Source: Paenibacillus oenotherae (lineage in GTDB: Bacteria; Bacillota; Bacilli; Paenibacillales; Paenibacillaceae). Taken from it: DNA of 64,000 nucleotides. Within the stretch, counting starts at the first letter, position 1; every line of letters begins with the position of its first letter. Below, one piece after another: positions 1-8,020 of this stretch. The stretch is taken from assembly GCF_019443105.1 (NCBI RefSeq), contig NZ_JAHZIJ010000012.1:1-64000 (forward strand). The letters are read 5' to 3'. Below the pieces are notes generated by a model, which did no database searches, was not told the DNA's origin, and worked only from the letters and a program-made list of their open reading frames with translations. The position numbers and the translations under genes are program-made.

Positions 1-125
1 AGCCCCCCTCAAGATGAGATTTCCCAATTCGTAAGACCCCTGGTAGACGACCAGGTTGATAGGTTCGGGGTGGAAGTGCAGCAATGCATGCAGCTGACGA
101 ATACTAATCGGTCGAGGGCTTATCC
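1..125 (+). rRNA. 23S rRNA, 3' end (partial)
   Basis: The sequence carries the conserved 3' terminal segment of bacterial 23S rRNA, including the GACGAATACTAATCGGTCGA block just before the end. Only the last ~125 bases are in the window, and the exact 3' end is uncertain by a few bases. No 5S rRNA gene fits in the 75 bases before the first tRNA. Confidence 0.93.
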
Positions 126-200
126 TACTTTGGTATAAACCAGCTAATATTTACGCAAACCTTTCGTATCCAGTTTTCAGGGTGTAATTACCCGTATCGT

Positions 201-276
201 TCCCTGATAGCTCAGTTGGTAGAGCACTCGACTGTTAATCGAGTTGTCACAGGTTCGAGTCCTGTTCGGGGAGCCA
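201..276 (+). tRNA. tRNA-Asn (GTT)
   Basis: Full cloverleaf. The acceptor stem is TCCCTGA paired with TCGGGGA, the anticodon loop carries GTT, and the T-arm has GGTTCGAGTCC. The CCA end is encoded. It is the first tRNA after the 23S gene. Confidence 0.97.
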
Positions 277-281
277 TATAT

Positions 282-357
282 GCTCTCATAGCTCAGTCGG
301 TAGAGTGCATCCATGGTAAGGATGAGGTCACCGGTTCGATCCCGGTTGAGAGCTCCA
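282..357 (+). tRNA. tRNA-Thr (GGT)
   Basis: The acceptor stem GCTCTCA pairs with TGAGAGC. The anticodon stem CATCC/GGATG holds loop ATGGTAA, so the anticodon is GGT. CCA is encoded. It lies 5 bases after tRNA-Asn. Confidence 0.97.
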
Positions 358-367
358 GTATAATTAG

Positions 368-442
368 GGCCCGTTGGTCAAGGGGTTAAGACACCTCCCT
401 TTCACGGAGGTAACAGGGGTTCGAATCCCCTACGGGTCACCA
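368..442 (+). tRNA. tRNA-Glu (TTC)
   Basis: The acceptor stem GGCCCGT pairs with ACGGGTC. The anticodon loop CTTTCAC gives TTC. CCA is encoded. Confidence 0.97.
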
Positions 443-513
443 TAATATTCCCAATTGTGAGCTGTACTTAATGTGTATACATTGTCCTTTTTGAAGACAT
501 ACTATTCACTTAC

Positions 514-589
514 GGAGGCTTAGCTCAGCTGGGAGAGCATCTGCCTTACAAGCAGAGGGTCGGCGGTTCGATCCCGTCAGCCTCCACCA
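514..589 (+). tRNA. tRNA-Val (TAC)
   Basis: The acceptor stem GGAGGCT pairs with AGCCTCC. The anticodon loop CTTACAA gives TAC. CCA is encoded. Confidence 0.97.
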
Positions 590-595
590 TGACGA

Positions 596-670
596 TGGGG
601 ATTAGCCAAGCGGTAAGGCAACGGACTTTGACTCCGTCATCCCTAGGTTCGAATCCTAGATCCCCAGCCA
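596..670 (+). tRNA. tRNA-Gln (TTG)
   Basis: The acceptor stem TGGGGAT pairs with ATCCCCA. The anticodon loop CTTTGAC gives TTG. CCA is encoded. The short D-loop is typical of tRNA-Gln. Confidence 0.97.
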
Positions 671-680
671 TTTTAATTAT

Positions 681-756
681 GAGCCATTAGCTCAGTTGGT
701 AGAGCACCTGACTTTTAATCAGGGTGTCGTAGGTTCGAGTCCTACATGGCTCACCA
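681..756 (+). tRNA. tRNA-Lys (TTT)
   Basis: The acceptor stem GAGCCAT pairs with ATGGCTC. The anticodon loop CTTTTAA gives TTT. CCA is encoded. Confidence 0.97.
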
Positions 757-789
757 TTTTCACCTAACGAAAATGGAACTTCATACTTC

Positions 790-869
790 GCGCGTATGGC
801 GGAATTGGCAGACGCACCAGACTTAGGATCTGGCGGGCAACCGTGGGGGTTCAAGTCCCTCTACGCGCA
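790..869 (+). tRNA. tRNA-Leu (TAG)
   Basis: The acceptor stem GCGCGTA pairs with TACGCGC. The anticodon loop CTTAGGA gives TAG, and a short variable arm marks a class II tRNA. The bases after the discriminator are TCA, so CCA is not encoded here, unlike the other tRNAs in the cluster. It is the last tRNA before the terminator. Confidence 0.96.
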
Positions 870-873
870 TCAA

Positions 874-919
874 ACAAAGAAAGAACCCTTGATTGATTAT
901 CAAGGGTTCTTTCTTTGTT
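874..919 (+). terminator. Terminator of the rRNA-tRNA operon
   Basis: A perfect inverted repeat of about 18 bp pairs AAAGAAAGAACCCTTGA with its complement around a 7-base loop. The descending arm is T-rich (TTCTTTCTTTGTT). It directly follows tRNA-Leu. Confidence 0.85.
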
Positions 920-924
920 AAGCG

Positions 925-949
925 GAAAGGCCCATGGAATGGGCCTTTC
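925..949. terminator. Hairpin between convergent units
   Basis: GAAAGGCCCAT pairs with ATGGGCCTTTC around a tiny loop. On the + strand it is followed by GCGCTTTT; on the - strand no good T-run follows. It may back up the tRNA terminator or end the convergent small gene at 1025-1147. Confidence 0.45.
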
Positions 950-1024
950 GCGCTTTTGATAAGGTGATGGGGCAGAGGCTGCGTAATATGCGAAGATTGG
1001 GTTGTAAAAGTTGAGGACGTTTTA

Positions 1025-1147
1025 TTAATAGCCTTTGCCATAGCCGCCAACGAAGCCCATGCAGCTACAAGCGACAATCACCAATAAAATGAAAAGCACT
1101 AGAATTGTTCCAGTATTTGTGAAAGCACCACCAACTTGACTGGACAT
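1025..1147 (-). CDS. Tiny YjcZ-family membrane protein
   Basis: A 40-residue protein with one hydrophobic segment (about residues 14-27, TILVLFILLVIVAC) flanked by a polar N-terminus and a Gly/Tyr-rich C-terminus ending GGYGKGY. This matches the YjcZ-type tiny transmembrane proteins of sporulating Bacilli, often found in spores, whose exact role is unknown. I start it at the ATG complementary to 1145-1147 because GGAGGTGAAGG sits just upstream. An 82-codon reading frame extends further upstream but lacks such a site. The gene stands alone, convergent with the tRNA operon. Confidence 0.8.
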   Translation of the reverse strand: MSSQVGGAFTNTGTILVLFILLVIVACSCMGFVGGYGKGY

Positions 1148-1426
1148 TATCCCTTCACCTCCTTGCGTAAAGCGTATGCTGTAATCTATGTCAGAGGCCT
1201 GCTTTGTGATTGGGTGTTTGTTACCGAGATATTTAAACAATGCCATTCGTTTAGATAATGGTATACCGTCCAAGCTGTTAGCCTTATGAAGGTGAGAGAG
1301 CCTGAATATTAATGGCGCTTATTGTTGACGGTTTGAAATATTTTCATAAAACCGTGCAGTCCTATTCAAACTTTATTGGAAGATCGCCGTCGTATATGAA
1401 AGAGAATGAAAGGCGGTGCTGCTGTT

Positions 1427-2305
1427 ATGGAAATTAAAATCACTTCATTAAGCAAGCGATACGGGAGTGAGCGCGTTGCTTTGAAGGATATCAATCTGGC
1501 ATTCGGAAAAGGGTTATTCGGGCTGCTGGGACCTAATGGTGCTGGAAAAAGCACACTGATGCAAATTATGGCGACGGTAATGCCTCCTACTGGCGGCACG
1601 GTGGAGTATGGCTCTTACCGGATCGGCAAGAATGATCATGAGATTCGCCGTATTCTGGGGTATTTGCCGCAGAGGCTGGGGCTGTACGATAAGCTGACAG
1701 GCGAAGAGTTTCTTAATTATATTGCCTTGCTCAAGGGGATGAAAGACTCTGCAGCCAGACGCATTAAGGTTCTTGAGATGCTGGAGAGGGTGAATCTGCA
1801 GGATAAGGCAAGGCGCAAGATTAAAACCTATTCAGGCGGAATGAAGCAGCGAATCGGAATCGCCCAGGCATTAATTGGCGACCCGCAGGTGATGATCGTC
1901 GATGAGCCTACGGCCGGACTTGATCCTGAAGAAAGAATCCGGTTCCGTGATCTGCTGGAGGAGCTTGGACTGGAACGGACCATTCTGATATCGACCCATA
2001 TTGTCGCTGATATCGAGACAAGCTGCAATGCGCTTGCCGTGATGAATAAGGGGGAGATGGTATATCAGGGGACGATTCCACAGCTGCTGAAGAAAGTCGA
2101 TGGCAAAGTATGGACAGGCCAATTGGAGGAAGGGGACCTGCATGGATTGGTGAACAGGAGCGGTATTGTAAGCCGGCGCAAAACGGCGACAGGGTACGAT
2201 ATCCGCATCGTTGCAGATGCTTGTCCTTTCTATAGCGCCATTCCTGCTGTACCGGGATTGGAAGATGCTTATATTTTCCTGACGGGAAGTGGACATCATG
2301 CGTGA
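1427..2305 (+). CDS. ABC transporter ATP-binding protein
   Basis: The ATPase subunit of an ABC-2 type exporter. Walker A (GPNGAGKST) lies near residue 35, the signature SGGMKQR near residue 130, Walker B (VMIVDEP) near residue 152, and a switch histidine follows in STHI. The C-terminal ~70 residues are the usual extension of multidrug or antibiotic-type ATPases. I chose the ATG at 1427, preceded by AAAGGCGG; an in-frame ATG at 1406 has a weaker ribosome site. The stop overlaps the next gene by 8 bases, so it is translationally coupled to the membrane subunit at 2298. The substrate is unknown. Confidence 0.88.
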   Translation: MEIKITSLSKRYGSERVALKDINLAFGKGLFGLLGPNGAGKSTLMQIMATVMPPTGGTVEYGSYRIGKNDHEIRRILGYLPQRLGLYDKLTGEEFLNYIALLKGMKDSAARRIKVLEMLERVNLQDKARRKIKTYSGGMKQRIGIAQALIGDPQVMIVDEPTAGLDPEERIRFRDLLEELGLERTILISTHIVADIETSCNALAVMNKGEMVYQGTIPQLLKKVDGKVWTGQLEEGDLHGLVNRSGIVSRRKTATGYDIRIVADACPFYSAIPAVPGLEDAYIFLTGSGHHA

Positions 2306-4313
2306 GTGGTGGGGACATTGCAAGACAGAATGGCGTCTTTCTGTCCGGGGAGCCCATCTGTGGCTGCTGCTCTTCGTTGGAGCGACGCATGCATGGCTCG
2401 TCCATTCCTTGAATAAGGATTGGAAGCATTTTGGCTATTACATCCATCAATTCGAATTTCTGTTTCTGGGAGCATTGGCCATCCTTGCGGTGTTGTCTGG
2501 CGTCTATTCTGCAAGGAGAGATCGTGCGAATGGCGTGGAGCAGCTAATGGGCAGCATTCCCTATAGCTCTGTGTCGCGCTGGTCTGCAAAATTTATTGTA
2601 TTTACGATACCGTTTCTATTATTTGCTATAGCTCCTGTCGTTATTTATTTGTGGGGATGGAAGACAAGGTTCCCGGATGCCAGCTTGTATCCTGCCCTAT
2701 TCCTGCTGTCCATGATCGTCCCGATGCTGTATGCTGGCATGCTCGGCTGGTTCCTCGGCGTACTGCTGAATAATCGTTTCGGTTATTTCCTCGGGTTCCT
2801 GCTCTTTTTCCTACATATCTATGGCGGTATGCTGATGATTGTGCCGAATCTGCCTAAGGCTGCCAGACTGCTGCCTAATTTTTTGTTGCTGGATTACAAG
2901 TCAATGAGCTACTTCGATGATCAATGGGGCTTCTCTCATGATCTATCATTTTGGATGCATAGGGGCTTCTATTTCTTTCTTGCTGGCACTCTCTTCTTCT
3001 TGTTTATTCTAGCTGCGGCCAGCAGGAGGAAGGAACGGGGGATTCGAGTTCATCGGACGGCTGCCTTTCTGTGCTTGATGGCAGCAGTTGTCTGTCTGAT
3101 CTCCCATGTCGCAATAAAATCCGGCCAGAAGGAGATTGGAAGTTCGATGGCTCCTCTGAGTGCGGCAGACTTTGCAGCTCTATATGACACCGAGGTTGTT
3201 GTGGTGAAGCCGGTTATTGATTATGAGCTTGCGATAGAGCCGTTGGGAGGCGAGAATGTCCGTATTAAGGCAACCTTGCTCAATCCAGATGCTTTGGAAC
3301 CAGCTAACTCAACTGTGAGTCTGTTATTGAACCCGCTATTTGAGGTTGAAACGGTAAAAGCAGACGAGAAGATCCTGACGTTCCAACGCAATGATAATCG
3401 TCTTGACATCGAGCTGCCGGAAGCTTTGAGCAAAGGGACTGCTCTAACGGTTCTATACAAAGGAAAGATAAAGGATCATCACACGACCTCGGACGGTCTT
3501 ATGACGCCGATTCATGCTGCGAATAAGTGGAAGGTTAATCTCCCGGCGGATTTTGAATGGTATCCGCAAGCGGCTAATGGCCATTCTGGTCCGAGAAGCG
3601 TGACTGTAACGTATCCGGAACCGATCAGGCTGTTCAGTAATTTTGATCGACTAGAGCGAGCTGTTGAGGCGAAGCAGCAGGTTGTCCGGTTTCAGTCGAA
3701 GGATGCAAGAGGCTTTAGTCTATGGGGTGGAGCGCTCAAGGAGATTGCAGTAAGCTCTGATGGCTTTCACACGAAAGCCGTTGTGAACGAGCTGGTTGAT
3801 GATGAATATGCGAGGAAGCAAGTGAATATTTTTCATCACGCCAATAGAATGATGGAGGAGCTGTATCAGCCTGAAAGTATGACTCCAGCGGCCGCCCTCT
3901 TGCTGAGAGATTGGATTCAAAGCGGGGTCAGGGGCAGTTATTTGACTCCAGCGGGTTATTTTCAAATGCAAGGCTACCTGTTCAATGGCCTGTATAGTGA
4001 TGAAGAAGCAGTGAAGAGAATAATCTCCTGTTTGGTTGCCTCGTATGAGCTGTTCTCGGGGCCATTGGGAGAGGAGAATGAAAGCATCTTCCTCGGAGCA
4101 CTCTCTGCGTACCTGGAACAGCAGCTGGATGGGGAGGGGTATCAATTCTCTGCGTCCTCAGCCGGGATGGAGGGGGTAGAGCCACTGATTGCTTATATAA
4201 AGGCGCATGGAAAGGAACAGAACGAACGGCTTCTGAGAGACCTCTATAATGAGCTCAGAAATAATGAGTCTGCCGTTCCAGATATCGCTGCTCTCCTGCA
4301 GAAGGCAAGGTGA
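2298..4313 (+). CDS. Large ABC transporter membrane protein with extracytoplasmic domain
   Basis: A 671-residue protein. The N-terminal ~270 residues hold about six or seven hydrophobic segments of the ABC-2 permease kind. A soluble region of ~400 residues follows, rich in predicted beta strands and then helices. It recalls the M1-peptidase-like modules fused to some ABC-2 permeases, but no HExxH zinc motif is visible, so it is probably non-catalytic. ATG 2298 is preceded by GGGAAG at good spacing; a GTG at 2289 is an alternative. The gene overlaps the upstream ATPase and ends 4 bases before the next permease. The domain assignment is inference; membership in the transporter operon is firm. 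Confidence 0.7.
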   Translation: MREWWGHCKTEWRLSVRGAHLWLLLFVGATHAWLVHSLNKDWKHFGYYIHQFEFLFLGALAILAVLSGVYSARRDRANGVEQLMGSIPYSSVSRWSAKFIVFTIPFLLFAIAPVVIYLWGWKTRFPDASLYPALFLLSMIVPMLYAGMLGWFLGVLLNNRFGYFLGFLLFFLHIYGGMLMIVPNLPKAARLLPNFLLLDYKSMSYFDDQWGFSHDLSFWMHRGFYFFLAGTLFFLFILAAASRRKERGIRVHRTAAFLCLMAAVVCLISHVAIKSGQKEIGSSMAPLSAADFAALYDTEVVVVKPVIDYELAIEPLGGENVRIKATLLNPDALEPANSTVSLLLNPLFEVETVKADEKILTFQRNDNRLDIELPEALSKGTALTVLYKGKIKDHHTTSDGLMTPIHAANKWKVNLPADFEWYPQAANGHSGPRSVTVTYPEPIRLFSNFDRLERAVEAKQQVVRFQSKDARGFSLWGGALKEIAVSSDGFHTKAVVNELVDDEYARKQVNIFHHANRMMEELYQPESMTPAAALLLRDWIQSGVRGSYLTPAGYFQMQGYLFNGLYSDEEAVKRIISCLVASYELFSGPLGEENESIFLGALSAYLEQQLDGEGYQFSASSAGMEGVEPLIAYIKAHGKEQNERLLRDLYNELRNNESAVPDIAALLQKAR

Positions 4314-4317
4314 CAGG

Positions 4318-4971
4318 ATGAGCCGAATCTGGTTGAATGTAAAGCTGATCAACTCATCACTCGTCTGGGCAGCTGCCGGAGTGGCCGTTGTTCTTGTGCT
4401 GCTGGCCTTGCTTCTTGAGCCGTGGCATTTTGTCGAGAGGGCGGAACTCTATCATATACAATCGATCTATGAATATATGTTTCCTCTTGTGGCGGTCTTT
4501 ATGATGTCACAGCTCTTTGCCGAAGAGCTGCAGCCGGACGTGGCCGGATGGCTGATGTCTCTTCCATTCCGCAGCTGGAAGCTGCTGCTGGGCAGGTGGC
4601 TGCTCGGCATGGCCATGCTGGCGCTGCTCTATTTGGGAGGAATTCTGATCATTCATTATTGCGTGCTGCCGATTTCACTCCCTGCTTTGTCGTATCAGGT
4701 TCTTCCTCCGGCATTGTGGCTAGGGCAGCTGGCTATGCTGGGCAGCATAGCAGGAAGAAGCTACGCGGTGGGGCTGGGGATTCCGCTGTTCTACTGGGTG
4801 CTGGAGACGCTAACAGCCGGTGTGTTCACGAGGAGACTATATTTGTTCGCTGGGAAAATGCCGGAATATGCGGAATGGGTCTGGAATCGGAATATGCTGC
4901 TCGCTTTAAGCGGATTGGCGCTGCTGCTGAGCCTGCTTATTTTCTCAAGGCGATCCTACTTTATCAGATGA
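4318..4971 (+). CDS. ABC-2 type membrane protein
   Basis: A 217-residue integral membrane protein with about six hydrophobic segments and no catalytic motif. It probably pairs with the preceding membrane subunit or with one of the two ATPases in this operon. The start is the ATG at 4318, which has an AAGGTGACAGG leader overlapping the previous stop. The reading frame extends further upstream, but only inside the preceding gene. It lies 14 bases upstream of the sigma factor gene. Confidence 0.65.
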   Translation: MSRIWLNVKLINSSLVWAAAGVAVVLVLLALLLEPWHFVERAELYHIQSIYEYMFPLVAVFMMSQLFAEELQPDVAGWLMSLPFRSWKLLLGRWLLGMAMLALLYLGGILIIHYCVLPISLPALSYQVLPPALWLGQLAMLGSIAGRSYAVGLGIPLFYWVLETLTAGVFTRRLYLFAGKMPEYAEWVWNRNMLLALSGLALLLSLLIFSRRSYFIR

Positions 4972-4985
4972 CAGGAGGTGCGGAG

Positions 4986-5648
4986 ATGACCGATGAGGAG
5001 CTGTTGAAGGAATTGAGCAGGGGCCATACTTCCGCACTGGAAACGCTGGTTTTTCGTTATCACGCTGCAATCCGTACGTATGTATACCGGATGCTTCAAT
5101 CACGAACGCTGGCTGATGATGTGACGCAGGAAAGCTTTGTTCGTGTTATGACTTCCATCAAGCAGGGGAGACTTCCCGAGAAATTCAAACCATGGCTGTA
5201 CAAAATTGCGACGAACCTGTGCCGCGACCATTGGCGAAAGGCGTACAACCGCGAGGAGCCGATGAGCGATGAGACGCTTCAGCAATTGTCTGCACCGGAT
5301 AATGTAGCGCTTATCTATGAGAAGCAGATCGATCGCGAGAGGGTAATCAGAGCATTGAATGAGCTGCCGGATGAACGAAAACATCTGATGATTCTGCGGT
5401 TCTATCAGGAGCTTAAGCTTGAGGAAATTGCGGATATTCTCGATATCCCATTGAACACGGTCAAGTCGAGGCTCTATTATGGCATCAAACAGTTGAATCG
5501 AATCCTGTCTGGCGGCCTTATAGAAGAGGCTGAGATTGCAGCTCAGCCTCGACAGGCGGCAGCAGGCACTGCAGCAGCTGTCCGGCGGGATAGCCGCAGC
5601 AAGGAACAGATCCATGACGGCAGGGAGGGGAACAAGGATGAACGATAG
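4986..5648 (+). CDS. ECF-type RNA polymerase sigma factor
   Basis: A 220-residue sigma-70 family ECF factor. Region 2 includes the DDVTQESFVRVM motif near residue 40. Region 4 ends with the helix-turn-helix LKLEEIADILDIPLNTVKSRL near residues 140-160. It would direct RNA polymerase to a small regulon. The start at 4986 is set by a perfect AGGAGGTG 7 bases upstream; the much longer open frame upstream is a shadow of the permease gene. The last ~40 residues are Ala/Arg/Gln-rich and probably a tail. The next gene begins 11 bases before its stop, the usual position of an anti-sigma partner. Confidence 0.88.
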   Translation: MTDEELLKELSRGHTSALETLVFRYHAAIRTYVYRMLQSRTLADDVTQESFVRVMTSIKQGRLPEKFKPWLYKIATNLCRDHWRKAYNREEPMSDETLQQLSAPDNVALIYEKQIDRERVIRALNELPDERKHLMILRFYQELKLEEIADILDIPLNTVKSRLYYGIKQLNRILSGGLIEEAEIAAQPRQAAAGTAAAVRRDSRSKEQIHDGREGNKDER

Positions 5649-6486
5649 GGACGACAATCGAACGAAGGAGCCGAAGCTGGCGGCCAGCGGCTCCGTTGAA
5701 ACGTGCCCGGACGCCGAGGAGAAGGAGCTGCTCCGCTTCCTGGAGAGGTACACGGTAGAGGTTCCAACGGTTAAGGAAACGGCCCAATTTGCTGAAGGTC
5801 TTCTTCAGCAATGGGAGAGGACAGCGGCTCCCGCTCCTGCTGCCAATATGAGAAAGCCGCTGTACATACTGAGAATAATTCAATCGCATCTCAAGCTGTT
5901 CCAATGGTCCTTCTGGCTTGCTTCCGCCGCTGTGCTTGTGCTGGGTTTGGTCGCGGATGTAGCATCGGGCACTGGATCCGAGGTGGAGCCGTTTATATTC
6001 ACCGCACCGCTGCTTGCTGCATTAGGGGTATGTTTTGCCTTCCGTGCGTATGGGACCCCGATGTTCCAATTGGAGATGTCGCTGCCGGTCATGCCAATGA
6101 TGATGATTTTCGGCCGTTTAACGATCATTATCACCTACAATTCCGCGATCGGGTTGCTGCTCTCGTTGTTTCTTCATGGAGCTGACTCGGCATTGAGCCT
6201 GTACGTCTTTAGTTGGCTTGTTCCACTTGGGGTATCCTGTCTGCTGGCGCTGATTGTGATGTTATATTTCGGTCTATATGCCGGTGTGTTTACTTCGATT
6301 GTTGTATGGAGCATTCAGCTCTGGATGAATAAGCATCTGGGCATGCTGTATTTGTTCAGCGGGAAGACAAACGGCTACTGGATCGAGAGTAAGCTGATCG
6401 GCGTTCTCTGTATACTGCTGCTCACAGCTCTCCTGTGGTTTAGAATCCGCCGGCTGCATGCCGGAGGAAGGATGGCTGTCCAATGA
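5638..6486 (+). CDS. Membrane protein, possible anti-sigma factor
   Basis: A 282-residue protein with a cytoplasmic, acidic N-terminal ~100 residues followed by about six hydrophobic segments. Its gene overlaps the ECF sigma gene by 11 bases, as anti-sigma genes usually do, but no HxxxCxxC zinc motif is present. It could be a non-classical anti-sigma factor or a permease partner for the ATPase encoded just downstream, with which it overlaps by 4 bases (ATGA). ATG 5638 is preceded by GGGAGGGG. I do not recognise the family. Confidence 0.55.
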   Translation: MNDRDDNRTKEPKLAASGSVETCPDAEEKELLRFLERYTVEVPTVKETAQFAEGLLQQWERTAAPAPAANMRKPLYILRIIQSHLKLFQWSFWLASAAVLVLGLVADVASGTGSEVEPFIFTAPLLAALGVCFAFRAYGTPMFQLEMSLPVMPMMMIFGRLTIIITYNSAIGLLLSLFLHGADSALSLYVFSWLVPLGVSCLLALIVMLYFGLYAGVFTSIVVWSIQLWMNKHLGMLYLFSGKTNGYWIESKLIGVLCILLLTALLWFRIRRLHAGGRMAVQ

Positions 6487-7142
6487 CAGTTAAACTCAAT
6501 AAGGTAAGGGGCCAGGCTGCGGACGGGAATGCTGCGGGAGTGATCGGCCCTATCAGCATGAAGCTGTATCCCGGGCTGACTGGTCTCGTAGGAGCCAATG
6601 GCGCAGGCAAAAGCATCCTGATTGGACTGCTCGCCCAAGTATGGAAGCCGACAGCAGGGAATATTGTGTATGAGATGAACGGCCTGCCGCTGAATGCCTT
6701 TGAAGTGCGTCAATATTTGGGCTATGTGCCCCAGGAGATTGCGATCTACAGTGATATGACCGTTGGAGCTTACTTGCAATATATCGCCGGGCTCAAATGT
6801 CTGGATAAGTGGGCTGTTGCAGCCACAATAAGAAAAATGAGCGAAATCTTCGATATTGCGGCTATCCGCGATGAAAGATTAGGCCAGCTGTCGGTAGGTC
6901 AGCAGCGCTTGGTGGTGATCGCTCAGGCGTTACTCGGGAATCCGGCCTTTCTCTTCCTTGATGAACCGTTCGAGAATCTGGATATCAGGCAGAGAAGGGA
7001 CTTGCTGGGCATGCTGTCGGAGGCAGCTCAACATGCAGTCGTGCTTGTCTCAAGCCATATAACAGAGGAGATGAATCGGGAATACGATACTATCATCAAG
7101 CTGGTGAATGGGAGCATTGAAGAGCCGGCGGCAGAATTCTGA
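6483..7142 (+). CDS. ABC transporter ATP-binding protein
   Basis: A 219-residue ATPase subunit. Walker A is GANGAGKS, the signature is a slightly altered LSVGQQR, Walker B is FLFLDEP, and a switch histidine follows in SSHI. It is shorter than the ATPase at 1427 and lacks its C-terminal extension. In the signature the usual LSGGQ reads LSVGQ, which is seen in some active members. It ends the operon. It likely partners one of the membrane proteins at 4318 or 5638, so the operon may encode two transporters sharing regulation by the ECF factor. Confidence 0.82.
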   Translation: MTVKLNKVRGQAADGNAAGVIGPISMKLYPGLTGLVGANGAGKSILIGLLAQVWKPTAGNIVYEMNGLPLNAFEVRQYLGYVPQEIAIYSDMTVGAYLQYIAGLKCLDKWAVAATIRKMSEIFDIAAIRDERLGQLSVGQQRLVVIAQALLGNPAFLFLDEPFENLDIRQRRDLLGMLSEAAQHAVVLVSSHITEEMNREYDTIIKLVNGSIEEPAAEF

Positions 7143-7144
7143 TC

Positions 7145-7203
7145 AAAAATGCCTGGAGAGCAGCCGCATGCGCAGATTGAACCATAAAGCTGCTCTCCAG
7201 GCA
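7145..7203 (-). terminator. Strong terminator for the DJ-1/PfpI gene
   Basis: A perfect 15-bp inverted repeat (TGCCTGGAGAGCAGC and its complement) encloses a 24-base loop. On the - strand it is followed by TTTTT, so it ends the leftward gene at 7232-7894 and separates it from the convergent ABC operon. Confidence 0.8.
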
Positions 7204-7231
7204 GAACATGAACTATTTATGCAGTGTTTTA

Positions 7232-7894
7232 TTAATGGGACGAATCATACATGATGTCTAGCTTGTACTGCTCATAAGCCGCTGTATATTCCATCGTCCG
7301 GGCGACATCCGCAATAAAGGCCTCGTCATACCCTGCTCTCCTTAGCAAGTGAAAGCCCATTTCCATCCCCGAGGCGATGCCGCCTGCGGTAATTATACGT
7401 CCGGCATCCACTACCCGCGCACGGGATATGCGGCAGGCTGGAGCTATTTCGGCCAGGCGGTCTATCGGGATCATACCGGTTCCCGATGCCTCCAGACGAT
7501 CCGGCTCCTTGCGGTTCGTTGCCGCGATCCCATCCAGCAGCCCCATCCTGCCGTATACCCATGATCCTGTGCATACACTCGTCAGCAGACATGCCTCAGG
7601 CAGCGCTTTAATGAAGGAATGCAGCTTGCCGTTATACATCTCCTGTCTGGTGCCGAATCCGCCGGGGATCAGAAAAGCGTCCATATCCGGAAGGTCCTGG
7701 AAGGAGTAGTTAGGTACAACTGTCAATCCTGCCTGTGTCTGCACGGTACGCATCGCATCGCTGATCAAGAAGGCGTCCAGTGATGGATCCAGCCGTCTTG
7801 CAACCGAGAATACACCGTAAGGCGCAGCATAGTCGATTATTTCCGCATCCTTGAACACATAAATGCCAAGCCGAAATCCTTGTTTCAACGTCAT
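7232..7894 (-). CDS. DJ-1/PfpI family protein
   Basis: A 220-residue class I glutamine-amidotransferase-like protein of the DJ-1/PfpI superfamily. Near residue 37 is LDAFLISD, near residue 77 IPGGFG, and near residue 107 the nucleophile elbow SVCTGSW with its cysteine. The CTGS form resembles isonitrile-hydratase and AraC-associated members rather than chaperone or protease members. The true substrate cannot be read from sequence. The gene is divergent from a LysR regulator, with about 125 bases between the starts, which suggests control by that regulator. Confidence 0.82.
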   Translation of the reverse strand: MTLKQGFRLGIYVFKDAEIIDYAAPYGVFSVARRLDPSLDAFLISDAMRTVQTQAGLTVVPNYSFQDLPDMDAFLIPGGFGTRQEMYNGKLHSFIKALPEACLLTSVCTGSWVYGRMGLLDGIAATNRKEPDRLEASGTGMIPIDRLAEIAPACRISRARVVDAGRIITAGGIASGMEMGFHLLRRAGYDEAFIADVARTMEYTAAYEQYKLDIMYDSSH

Positions 7895-8020
7895 CGCAAG
7901 CTCATCTCCTTGTAAAAGCTCAAGTTAAGTTCATGCTTCAACGATAACAAAGGAATTGATATTATAATAACGAATAGTTATGATGTTACATATTCGAATA
8001 CTGAATATCAGGTGATGAGA

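Noticed and set aside
4548-4985. Long upstream extension of the sigma factor gene
   Set aside because: It lies wholly within the permease gene in another frame. The AGGAGGTG site fixes the start at 4986.
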